Of a stretch of DNA of 13,125 nt, positions 6,398 to 12,842 are shown piece by piece; the first letter of the stretch is position 1; each line of letters begins with the position of its first letter. The notes under the pieces were generated by a model. That model did no database searches. It saw only the letters and a program-made list of their open reading frames with translations, and had not been told where the DNA came from. The DNA is from DASVCZ01 sp036381335 (GTDB taxonomy: Bacteria > Patescibacteriota > Microgenomatia > UBA1400 > PJMF01), in NCBI GenBank assembly GCA_036381335.1, contig DASVCZ010000076.1:1-13125 (forward strand). The letters are read 5' to 3'. Position numbers and translations under genes: made by a program.

Positions 6398-6622
6398 ATG
6401 AAACTCGGTCTTTACCGCCACTACAAAGGGAAGTATTACCAACTGATTGGCATCGCCAAGCACAGTGAAACGTTAGAAGAGTTGGCTACTTATTATTGCC
6501 TTTATCCAAATAAAACGAGTCAGCTGTGGGTCCGCCCGCTGAAGATGTTTCGAAAGCAAATAAAGGTAGGCGGTAAGAATGTGAAGCGATTCCAATATAT
6601 TACGTCAGAAGAAATGGATTAA
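6398..6622 (+). CDS. DUF1653 domain protein
   Basis: The product is 74 residues and matches the short DUF1653 family over its whole length: G-L-Y-R-H-Y-K-G-K-Y-Y, A-K-H-S-E-T-L-E, Y-Y-C-L-Y, L-W-V-R-P-L-K-M-F and a final V-K-R-F-Q-Y. The family's biochemical role is unknown to me. It is a small cytoplasmic protein, often encoded near nucleotide or nucleic-acid enzymes. It starts 6 bases after the KilA-N gene ends and ends 4 bases before the HD gene, so it is most likely part of one transcript from the promoter at 5483. The ribosome-binding site is weak. Confidence 0.85.
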   Translation: MKLGLYRHYKGKYYQLIGIAKHSETLEELATYYCLYPNKTSQLWVRPLKMFRKQIKVGGKNVKRFQYITSEEMD

Positions 6623-6626
6623 ATAA

Positions 6627-7223
6627 ATGTCACCAATGCAACTCCTCACCTTCTACCGTCTAGCAGAGAAACTCAAAACCACCCTCCGTCATAGTTGGCT
6701 CAATGATGGTCAGCGGCAAGAAAGTGTCGCTGAGCACAGTTGGATGATGTGTCTCTTGGCGATGGTACTGGCTCCCAAAATGAAAACGCCGTTAAACTTA
6801 GAAAAAGTGCTTAAAATGTGTGTCATTCATGACTTAGCTGAAGCAGTTACTCAGGATTTGCCAGTCTGGCAAGGAATAAAAAACAAAAAAGAAAAACTAA
6901 AAGCTGAGCGCGTTGCCATAATCAAAATTTTCAAGCAGTTGGATTCGGAAACTAGCCAAGGTTGTCTTTCCTTATGGGAAGAGTATGAAGAACGAAAGTC
7001 ACCAGAAGCTCTTTTTGTCAAAGCGATTGACACTCTTGATGTCATTGCTCAGCACAATGTTGCACCTCTTGAAACATGGGATAAAAACGACTATCACTGG
7101 CAACTCTCTTCTTTACAGGATGCGTTCTTTGACATTGATCCTTTGCTGGAGAAAATTAAAGATGAGATCGACCGTTGGACAAACGAAAAGACGAAAGACA
7201 GTCAGAAAGAAAACAATGACTAA
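6627..7223 (+). CDS. HD-domain phosphohydrolase, YfbR/HDDC2-like 5'-nucleotidase
   Basis: The product is 198 residues. It carries the metal-binding HD pattern: E-S-V-A-E-H37-S-W, then I-H68-D69-L-A-E72, and K-A-I-D135-T-L-D. R21 and W24 in L-R-H-S-W match the conserved Arg/Trp of YfbR-type enzymes, which remove the 5' phosphate from deoxynucleoside monophosphates. The assignment to nucleotidase is by family; substrate is inferred. The start may be 6627 or the ATG at 6636; neither has a good ribosome-binding site, fitting translational coupling to DUF1653. The C-terminus is rich in charged residues and overlaps the next gene by 8 bases. Confidence 0.8.
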   Translation: MSPMQLLTFYRLAEKLKTTLRHSWLNDGQRQESVAEHSWMMCLLAMVLAPKMKTPLNLEKVLKMCVIHDLAEAVTQDLPVWQGIKNKKEKLKAERVAIIKIFKQLDSETSQGCLSLWEEYEERKSPEALFVKAIDTLDVIAQHNVAPLETWDKNDYHWQLSSLQDAFFDIDPLLEKIKDEIDRWTNEKTKDSQKENND

Positions 7224-7848
7224 CCCCTGCACCTTTTACATCGTTCGCCATGGCGAAACAGAAGGTAACAAACAAGGCATCCTTCAAGGACATAACGACA
7301 CACCGCTGACCGAAGAAGGCATCCGCCAAGCCGCCGAGCGGTCGGCAACGTTTAAGGACATTAAGTTTGCCGATGCTTTTTCTTCAGACCTTTTCCGCAC
7401 TCAGCACACGGCAGAAATTGTGCTCGCCGAACGCCAACTAGCCGTTAAAACCACGCAATTGCTACGTGAGCGATCACATGGTATTTACGATGGCCAAAAG
7501 TACGAAGTCTACAATCAGGAACTAAAAGAATTGTTGGAAGCTCGCGAGGCCTTAAGTGAGGAAGAACGGTTTCGTCATAAAATTAGAGATGACATTGAGA
7601 GCGATGAAGAAATAATGACCCGCTTCTTAACCTTTGTCCGGCAAACTGCGGTTGCTTATCCTCATCAAAACGTCTTAGTTGTGACTCATGGCGGAATGAT
7701 CAAGACACTCCTGATCCATCTGGGATATGTTAAAGCTGCTCAACTTCATCACGGCTCTATTAGCAATTTGAGTTACTTGGTCATGAACTCGGATGGGGTG
7801 GAGTTTGAAGTGGTCAGAACAGAAGGTATTTCTTTTACTCAAAACTAA
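7216..7848 (+). CDS. Histidine phosphatase (phosphoglycerate-mutase superfamily)
   Basis: The product is 210 residues. The catalytic signature I-V-R11-H12-G-E14-T is near the N-terminus; H12 is the phosphorylated residue. S-S-D-L-F-R61-T-Q-H-T-A, the acid E85 in R-E-R and the second histidine in V-T-H158-G-G complete the active site. It is likely a small-molecule phosphatase (CobC/PhoE-like) rather than a true glycolytic mutase; substrate unknown. The same frame is open upstream to 6985, but that part only shadows the HD gene; the family starts at 7216. It overlaps the HD gene by 8 bases, so the two phosphate-removing enzymes are co-translated. Its last 14 bases overlap the antitoxin gene tail to tail. 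Confidence 0.88.
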   Translation: MTNPCTFYIVRHGETEGNKQGILQGHNDTPLTEEGIRQAAERSATFKDIKFADAFSSDLFRTQHTAEIVLAERQLAVKTTQLLRERSHGIYDGQKYEVYNQELKELLEAREALSEEERFRHKIRDDIESDEEIMTRFLTFVRQTAVAYPHQNVLVVTHGGMIKTLLIHLGYVKAAQLHHGSISNLSYLVMNSDGVEFEVVRTEGISFTQN

Positions 7849-8119
7849 TCTTCAGTTTCTTATCTAAGGCTTCAGCAATAGTCATTAAGGTCTTGATAGT
7901 AGGGTTATAGTTACCTGATTCTATCTTAGTAATAGTCGTCCGAGGCAGCGAAGCTTTTTGGGCTAACTGTTCTTGGGTCAGATTAAACTTTTTACGGAAG
8001 TTTCTGACAGCCAAAAGAATATCGTACTTTAGAACTTCTATTGCCACATCAATTTCATCAGCTAGTGTAAAATCTTTAAATAGTTCCGACTCTTCTAGAG
8101 GAATAAAATTTTTTTTCAT
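7835..8119 (-). CDS. HigA-like antitoxin, XRE/Cro-C1 helix-turn-helix protein
   Basis: The product is 94 residues. Residues ~32-90 form a Cro/C1-type HTH domain: L-T-Q-E-Q-L-A-Q-K-A-S-L-P-R-T-T-I-T-K-I-E-S-G and I-K-T-L-M-T-I-A-E-A-L-D-K-K-L. The N-terminal ~30 residues are acidic and probably contact the toxin. It starts on the ATGA that ends the toxin gene, with AAAGGA seven bases upstream of the ATG. In toxin-first pairs of this kind the second protein neutralises the toxin and represses the shared promoter. Its 3' end overlaps the histidine phosphatase gene from the other strand by 14 bases. Confidence 0.88.
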   Translation of the reverse strand: MKKNFIPLEESELFKDFTLADEIDVAIEVLKYDILLAVRNFRKKFNLTQEQLAQKASLPRTTITKIESGNYNPTIKTLMTIAEALDKKLKISFE

Positions 8120-8454
8120 ATATATTCCTTTAATCTTTGCTTTGCTTTTACAATTTCCTTTAAAGGTGTTTTCTGGGTTTTTTTATGAAAGGCAGAGAGA
8201 ATGACAATAGATGTTTTTTCAACATAGGCATAAAGTACTCTCCATTCTCCCTTATACTTAACTCTAATTTCATATAATTGTCTGTCTATTTTTTTGCCAT
8301 AAGGCTCAACTAATACACCATTTTTAGCCAAGCTTTCGATCAGGGATTTTATTTTCTTTTGAGCGACTTTATGAAAATTCCCGATTTCTTTTTCTGCTCT
8401 AGTATGCAAAATAATCTTTTTTTTACTAGCATCATTGTTCCTTATAAAGAACAT
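8116..8454 (-). CDS. RelE/HigB-family toxin (phage Gp49-like)
   Basis: The product is 112 residues and resembles the RelE/ParE superfamily, closest to the HigB or phage Gp49-like group: a helical N-terminus, Y-E-I-R-V-K-Y-K-G-E-W-R-V-L-Y-A-Y (central strands), I-V-I-L-S-A-F-H-K-K-T-Q-K-T-P and a final E-I-V-K-A-K-Q-R helix. Such toxins generally cut mRNA in the ribosome; the basic F-H-K-K-T-Q-K segment is the usual functional site. AGGAG eight bases before the ATG gives a clear start. It precedes its antitoxin with a 4-base overlap, the toxin-first order typical of higBA. Confidence 0.88.
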   Translation of the reverse strand: MFFIRNNDASKKKIILHTRAEKEIGNFHKVAQKKIKSLIESLAKNGVLVEPYGKKIDRQLYEIRVKYKGEWRVLYAYVEKTSIVILSAFHKKTQKTPLKEIVKAKQRLKEYI

Positions 8455-8478
8455 AAAGTCAACTCCTATATTACATTA

Positions 8479-8494
8479 ATTACCTGATCATAAT
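8479..8494. promoter_or_regulatory. Candidate operator of the toxin-antitoxin pair
   Basis: ATTA-CC-TGATCA-TAAT is a dyad: a TGATCA palindrome with complementary flanks and two extra bases on one side. It lies 25-40 bases upstream of the toxin start, next to a minus-strand TTGACG (8495-8500) that could be a -35, although no well-matched -10 follows at 17 bases. Binding by the antitoxin is inference. Confidence 0.35.
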
Positions 8495-8549
8495 CGTCAA
8501 AAGTGGCATAAAGGTGGCAAACGGCGAGTAGTTTTAAACTGGCATACGT

Positions 8550-8561
8550 TATAATCATGCT
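8550..8561 (+). promoter_or_regulatory. -10 box of the DUF4230 gene, leaderless-type
   Basis: A perfect TATAAT lies at 8550-8555, six bases before the ATG at 8562, so transcription should begin on the start codon itself. No Shine-Dalgarno sequence and no clear -35 are present. AGTTT-T-AAACT (8530-8540), a short dyad, lies just upstream. Confidence 0.6.
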
Positions 8562-9167
8562 ATGACTAGAATCGCCCCCTACCTGCACATAGTATTTACC
8601 GCCTTGATACTAGTCACAGTTGGGTTGATTGGTTACCGGCTCTTTACCGGCCAAGGTATTTTCGTCCGCACTGATCAGGCCGCTGTTATCACCGAGATGC
8701 GAAATCTTAACCGGCTGGAAACTTCAATTTTTACCATCGAGAAAATCATTGAAGCCGGAACGCAAGGCAATGCCTTTGGCGAACTCTTATTCGGTGATCG
8801 GTTGTTGCTCATTGCTCACGGCAACGTCATTGCGGGAGTGGACCTAAGCCAGCTAGCTGAGGACGACATCACTGTTGCGGGAAATAAGGTGACGGTCAGC
8901 TTGCCGGACACCGAAATCTTCGTCAGCGACTTAGACGAAACTCAAACTCGCGTCTACGACCGGCGTCAAGGATTATTGACTAAGGGTGAAAAAGACCTAG
9001 AAGGCGAAGCTCGCCAGATAGCGGAATCAGAAATCCGTCAGGCTGCTTGCGAAGCCGGCATTTTACAAAAAGCCGCCGAAAACGCGCGAACCCAACTCAC
9101 GGCCTTTTTACAAGCCTTAGACTTTGAAGAAGTGACGGTTGACGTAGAAGCAGGGAGCTGTGGTTAA
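8562..9167 (+). CDS. DUF4230 membrane-anchored protein
   Basis: The product is 201 residues. Residues 8-28 form a single membrane segment; the rest would lie outside. The DUF4230 pattern is clear: V-I-T-E-M-R-N-L-N-R-L-E-T, L-L-F-G-D-R-L-L-L-I-A-H-G, V-I-A-G-V-D-L-S-Q-L, V-S-L-P-D-T-E-I-F, R-V-Y-D-R-R-Q-G-L-L, and a C-terminal alanine-rich helix A-E-S-E-I-R-Q-A-A followed by D-F-E-E-V-T-V-D-V. The family's function is unknown to me. The layout (anchor, beta region, long helix, terminal strand) recalls SPFH/band-7-like proteins, but I would not assign that. It appears to be a single-gene transcript; typA has its own promoter. Confidence 0.8.
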   Translation: MTRIAPYLHIVFTALILVTVGLIGYRLFTGQGIFVRTDQAAVITEMRNLNRLETSIFTIEKIIEAGTQGNAFGELLFGDRLLLIAHGNVIAGVDLSQLAEDDITVAGNKVTVSLPDTEIFVSDLDETQTRVYDRRQGLLTKGEKDLEGEARQIAESEIRQAACEAGILQKAAENARTQLTAFLQALDFEEVTVDVEAGSCG

Positions 9168-9191
9168 CCCGTGGATCAGGCAACTCTTTCC

Positions 9192-9220
9192 TTGCTAATC
9201 TGGGGCCAAGGGGCTACAAT
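9192..9220 (+). promoter_or_regulatory. Promoter of typA
   Basis: TTGCTA (9192-9197, 4 of 6) and TACAAT (9215-9220, 5 of 6) are separated by exactly 17 bases. The predicted start near 9226 leaves a leader of about 118 bases containing a short CCGGT-AA-ACCGG hairpin (9234-9245) and the palindrome at 9317-9328. Confidence 0.6.
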
Positions 9221-9316
9221 AGTACGTTCGGCCCGGTAAACCGGCCCTTAGCTCAAAGAGACCTGATTTTCCCGTCTTTCCCAGAATTTTAGGTTTTGAT
9301 ACTACTTTTTAGGGAC

Positions 9317-9328
9317 TTACTCGAGTAA
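9317..9328. repeat. 12-bp palindrome TTACTCGAGTAA in the typA leader
   Basis: TTACTCGAGTAA is a perfect palindrome ending 16 bases before the typA start codon. It could be a protein-binding site or a small hairpin near the ribosome entry site. A weak -10-like GATAAC (9333-9338) follows it, at the same six-base distance from the ATG as in the two leaderless-type genes. Confidence 0.5.
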
Positions 9329-9344
9329 TCGAGATAACGCGTAT

Positions 9345-11171
9345 ATGGATCAACAACACATTCGCAACATCGCTATCGTGGCTCACGTCGACCACGGCAA
9401 GACCAGTCTGGTGGATGCCATGTTAAAGCAAACCAAAACCTTTGCCGCACATCAGCGCGAGATGGGTCAAACTACCATCATGGACTCCAACGAGTTGGAA
9501 CGTGAGCGGGGAGTGACAATTCTATCCAAAAACACGGCCGTCTTCTGGAACGAATACAAGATTAACATTCTCGATACTCCTGGTCACGCCGACTTTTCTG
9601 GAGAAGTGGAACGGGTCTTGAATATGGCTGATGGCTGCATTTTGCTGGTGGACGCCGCCGAAGGCGTGCTGTCCCAGACGAAGTTCGTCTTACGCTTGGC
9701 GCTGGAGCTGGGCTTACGCCCGATGGTGGTCATCAATAAAGTGGACCGCAAAGACCAACGCGCCGGCGAAGTCGAGCACGAAATTGCCGACCTGTTTCTA
9801 GAACTAGCCACTGACGAGGCTCAACTCGATTTTCCGGTCTTATACGCCCGAGGCATCGAAGGTATCGCTGGCCGCCAAGTGGCCGAAGAGCCTGATCACT
9901 CACTTAAAATCACCGATAGTACTGACTTAACGCCGTTATTTGAGACCATCGTTGCCCACGTCCCGGCGCCGGAAGGCGATCCGGCCGCGCCGCTCCAGCT
10001 CCAAGTCAATTCATTGGACTGGGACAACCATAAAGGTAAGATCTCCATTGGTCGGATTTTTCAAGGCACCATTAAAAAGGGCCAGCGTGTAGCTTTGGTT
10101 AGCCCGACTGGCGAAGCCCAGCCGGCTAAAATTGAGTACCTTTTTACCCACCATGGCCTAGAACGGACTGAAGTTGATGAGGTAGCGGCTGGCGATATCA
10201 TCGCGGTGGCGGGCATCGAGGCACCTAAGATTGGTGACACCATTACCGACCCTCAACACCCCCAGCCATTGCCGGCATTATCGATTAGCGAACCGACTGT
10301 GAAGATGCGGATGTCGGTCAACACTTCGCCGTTTGCGGGCCGTGATGCCGAATTTTCTACTTCTCGCCAACTGCGGGACCGATTAACTCGCGAGTTGGAA
10401 ACCAACGTCGGCTTGCGCGTCTCCGCCTCAGAATCTGGTGAAAGCGTGACTTTAGTGGGTCGAGGCGAAATGCATCTCGGCATCTTAATAGAAACCATGC
10501 GCCGTGAGGGGTACGAATTTTCGTTGTCTCGGCCGGAAGTAGTTTTGAAAGAAGTTGATGGTCAAACCTTAGAACCCTGGGAAAGCGTAATTATTGAAGT
10601 GCCCGAAGACTATACTGGTTCCATCACTTCCAGTATGGCTCAACGCAAAGCTGAGATGAAAAACATGAAGAAGACCAAAAACGGCGTGCGCATGGAATAC
10701 GAGATCGCCACCAGCAACTTGATTGGCTACCGGAGTGAGTTATTGACCAACACTTCTGGCCAAGGTCTCCTCCACAGTACCTTTTTGGAGTACCGCCCGA
10801 TGGCTGGAAAAGCCGAGTGGTACCGAGGTGGAGCTATTATTGCTCAAGAAATGGGGCAAGTGACTGCCTACGCTCTAGAAAAACTCCAACAACGGGCCAA
10901 ATCTCTAGTTAACCCAGGAGAAGAAGTCTATCCTGGTCAAGTGGTGGGTATCAACACCCGGTCTGAAGATATGGTTTTTAATATTACTCGGGGTAAAAAA
11001 TTAACTAATATGCGGGCCTCAAGTGCTGACGCCACGGTGGTGATTGCTCCTGCCTGGAAGCCTTCGCTGGAACAGTTTTTAACCCTCATTGCCGAAGATG
11101 AAATGCTGGAAGTCACACCTCAAGATTTGCGGTTGCGTAAAAAAGACATCACTCAGGCTTTAAAACGATAG
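9345..11171 (+). CDS. typA: Translational GTPase TypA/BipA
   Basis: The product is 608 residues, the usual full length for TypA. This ribosome-binding GTPase helps 50S assembly and stress adaptation. GTP motifs: A13-H-V-D-H-G-K-T20 (G1), R-G-V-T-I (switch I), D77-T-P-G-H81 (G3), N131-K-V-D134 (G4). E-R-E-R-G-V-T-I-L-S-K-N-T after M-D-S-N is diagnostic of TypA rather than EF-G or LepA. Downstream are the beta-barrel domain, a domain-III-like stretch with G-R-G-E-M-H-L-G-I-L-I-E-T-M-R, and the TypA-specific C-terminal domain (F-N-I-T-R-G-K-K-L-T-N-M-R). No ribosome-binding site is visible before the ATG. All GTPase motifs are intact. Confidence 0.97.
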   Translation: MDQQHIRNIAIVAHVDHGKTSLVDAMLKQTKTFAAHQREMGQTTIMDSNELERERGVTILSKNTAVFWNEYKINILDTPGHADFSGEVERVLNMADGCILLVDAAEGVLSQTKFVLRLALELGLRPMVVINKVDRKDQRAGEVEHEIADLFLELATDEAQLDFPVLYARGIEGIAGRQVAEEPDHSLKITDSTDLTPLFETIVAHVPAPEGDPAAPLQLQVNSLDWDNHKGKISIGRIFQGTIKKGQRVALVSPTGEAQPAKIEYLFTHHGLERTEVDEVAAGDIIAVAGIEAPKIGDTITDPQHPQPLPALSISEPTVKMRMSVNTSPFAGRDAEFSTSRQLRDRLTRELETNVGLRVSASESGESVTLVGRGEMHLGILIETMRREGYEFSLSRPEVVLKEVDGQTLEPWESVIIEVPEDYTGSITSSMAQRKAEMKNMKKTKNGVRMEYEIATSNLIGYRSELLTNTSGQGLLHSTFLEYRPMAGKAEWYRGGAIIAQEMGQVTAYALEKLQQRAKSLVNPGEEVYPGQVVGINTRSEDMVFNITRGKKLTNMRASSADATVVIAPAWKPSLEQFLTLIAEDEMLEVTPQDLRLRKKDITQALKR

Positions 11172-11201
11172 TTGCTGACAGTGTGATACAATGACTTTTC
11201 T

Positions 11202-11600
11202 ATGAAAAAAGCCTCAGTATTTGTCTCAATATTAATTGTCTCATCCCTCATTTTTTCGGCCTGTGCTTTTCAAGCTCAACCTGCCCAACCTGTAGTCTCG
11301 CCGCCAGCGGTGGAAGAATCTCCTGGTGACAATAAAGATGTTACCTACGAGTTTATAGCGACTCAGAGTGGGACCGTAGCCTTGGATTTATTACAGAGTA
11401 AAGCTGATATCGAAACCAAAGATTTTGGAGGGGCGGGCAAGTTTGTGACCAGTATTAATGATTTAGCCGCCGACGAGGGGCACTATTGGGGTTTTTATGT
11501 CAACGATGAGTACGCTCATCAGGGTGTCAGCCAGACTATTTTAGAAGAAGGTGATACTATTCGTTTTACTTATGAAAAAATTGACCCAACTCAACAGTAA
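11202..11600 (+). CDS. DUF4430 lipoprotein
   Basis: The product is 132 residues. A lipoprotein signal peptide is clear: K2-K3, a hydrophobic core (5-18) and the lipobox F18-S-A-C21, so the mature protein is lipid-anchored outside the membrane; phenylalanine at -3 is less usual. After a Pro-rich linker comes a DUF4430 domain (transcobalamin C-terminal-like): T-A-L-D-L-L-Q, F-G-G-A-G-K-F-V-T-S-I-N, Y-W-G-F-Y-V-N-D-E-Y-A-H-Q-G-V-S and E-E-G-D-T-I-R-F-T-Y-E. This domain is often fused or linked to vitamin or surface-binding proteins. A TACAAT (11187-11192) lies nine bases before the ATG, with no ribosome-binding site. Its last 29 bases overlap the DUF6580 gene. Confidence 0.85.
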   Translation: MKKASVFVSILIVSSLIFSACAFQAQPAQPVVSPPAVEESPGDNKDVTYEFIATQSGTVALDLLQSKADIETKDFGGAGKFVTSINDLAADEGHYWGFYVNDEYAHQGVSQTILEEGDTIRFTYEKIDPTQQ

Positions 11601-12063
11601 GGAACCATTGGTGGCCTTGGCGGTGTTCGCATCTCGTTTAGGCGCACTGCCAGCTAATGTCAGTCCGGTGGGAGCTTTTGGTTTTTTTGGCAATCCGGTG
11701 GTGTACTTCTTATCTTTACTAGCTTTTGATTTTTTGGTCGGGGGTATCTATCGAGATATGCTGTTTACGTATGTAGGTTTTGGCATGTACGCGCTGCTGG
11801 GTTACTTGGCGCGCCACGACACTAAGAAACAACTGCTTTTCTTGCCCCTGGCATCTTTCTTATTCTTTTTGATTTCTAACTTTGGAACTTTTCTCTACTG
11901 GTATCCTCAGACTTGGGCGGGCTTAGCCGCCTGTTACTTAGCGGCCGTGCCGTTTTATACCAGAACTTTACTCGGAGATGTAGTGTTTGGCTACGGGTAT
12001 TTACTCTTCAAAACCTATAAAGCGCCAATAATCGCTCCCATGACTACTAAAGCGACTACCTGA
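11572..12063 (+). CDS. DUF6580-like integral membrane protein
   Basis: The product is 163 residues from the ATG at 11572. A GTG at 11551 is in frame, but the family-like N-terminus (K-K-L-T, then A-S-R-L-G-A-L-P-A-N-V-S-P-V-G-A-F-G-F-F-G) starts at the ATG. About five membrane segments follow, and R-x-x-x-x-x-x-N-x-S-P-x-x-A is the hallmark I associate with DUF6580, whose fold resembles substrate-binding (S) components of ECF vitamin transporters. The 29-base overlap with the DUF4430 gene implies coupled translation and joint function at the membrane. A transport role is inference; no energising ATPase is visible nearby. Confidence 0.7.
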   Translation: MKKLTQLNSKEPLVALAVFASRLGALPANVSPVGAFGFFGNPVVYFLSLLAFDFLVGGIYRDMLFTYVGFGMYALLGYLARHDTKKQLLFLPLASFLFFLISNFGTFLYWYPQTWAGLAACYLAAVPFYTRTLLGDVVFGYGYLLFKTYKAPIIAPMTTKATT

Positions 12064-12074
12064 TAGCCAGTGCG

Positions 12075-12842
12075 TTAAAGGGAATAACTAACGCTCACAG
12101 GCGTGGCTTTAATGACCAGCCGCTTGGTGTCTAAGAAGCCGGTGCAGGTATAGAGCGTCAGCTCTTCCTTTTCAGTGGGCAGGACGACTTCGATTTGGTC
12201 TGGAGTGACCACCGTTTTACTACTGACTTGGTAGTGGTACTCGTTGCCATCTTCAGTCACCAGTGTCACCGTTTCACCTGCCTGCACATCATGGAGAGCT
12301 TTAAATAAGTGATCACGGTTGTGACCGTAGATGACGATGTTACTTTTTTCGCCGGGGCGGGCCGAAGTTACTAGGTGAGTGGCGGTGGTGTCCGACGTTT
12401 CCCAAACTCCACCGACAATGTGAGCTGGCGTCACAGGTAGGTCTATATTGGCTGTCCCGATCTTAACTCGTTGCGGTTCGCTGCCGCGATTCTCCGCAGT
12501 CACTTGGTAGACCGGAGCCACTTTAAAGGAGAGGATTGTTTGGCGATAAAGCCAGTAAAAGGTGCCACCAATCATCATGGTTAAGCCGATAAAGAGGAGC
12601 GTGACAAAGAAAATAAGGCGGTGCTGACGAGAAGAATCAGTTGCACGTTGTGCCTGCTTAACGACGGGAGCGGTTTTACGGCGCGTTTTTTTCTTGGGGG
12701 AGGATGCTTTTTTCTGAGGTGTCGCGGCTTTTTTGACACGCGAAGGCTGACTCTTATTTTTTTTAGTAACGGCAGAGCTTTGGATCTTCTTAACTTTAGG
12801 GCTGGTAGATTTTTTAGGCTTTCGCTTCTTGATAGACCCCAT
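12075..12842 (-). CDS. Sortase-family transpeptidase with polybasic N-terminal tail
   Basis: The product is 255 residues. Residues 1-75 are a Lys/Arg/Ser/Pro-rich, probably disordered tail in the cytoplasm; 76-99 is a membrane segment; 105-255 is the sortase barrel: I-D-L-P-V, G-G-V-W-E-T-S, A-R-P-G-E-K-S-N-I-V-I-Y-G-H174-N (catalytic His), L-T-L-Y-T-C233-T-G (catalytic Cys) and D-T-K-R241-L-V-I (catalytic Arg). It cuts a sorting signal and joins surface proteins to the envelope. Class cannot be fixed by eye; class D/E/F-like rather than SrtA or SrtB. AGGAT directly precedes the ATG, so the start may depend on coupling: the upstream substrate gene overlaps it by 29 bases. Confidence 0.9.
   Translation of the reverse strand: MGSIKKRKPKKSTSPKVKKIQSSAVTKKNKSQPSRVKKAATPQKKASSPKKKTRRKTAPVVKQAQRATDSSRQHRLIFFVTLLFIGLTMMIGGTFYWLYRQTILSFKVAPVYQVTAENRGSEPQRVKIGTANIDLPVTPAHIVGGVWETSDTTATHLVTSARPGEKSNIVIYGHNRDHLFKALHDVQAGETVTLVTEDGNEYHYQVSSKTVVTPDQIEVVLPTEKEELTLYTCTGFLDTKRLVIKATPVSVSYSL

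Noticed and set aside
6985..7215. Upstream extension of the histidine phosphatase frame (287-residue version)
   Set aside because: It only shadows the HD-domain gene in another frame; the family's R-H-G-E motif sits close to the N-terminus when the start is 7216.
9174..9242. Short leader ORF before typA (GTG to TAA)
   Set aside because: It has no ribosome-binding site, overlaps the proposed promoter and shows no regulatory codon run.
11551..11571. GTG start for the DUF6580 protein
   Set aside because: It adds seven hydrophobic residues before the charged M-K-K that normally opens the protein; the ATG at 11572 is the better start.
12072..12094. GCGTTA/TAACGC hairpin between the convergent DUF6580 and sortase genes, as a terminator
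   Set aside because: The stem is only six pairs with an 11-base loop and no T tract follows on either strand.
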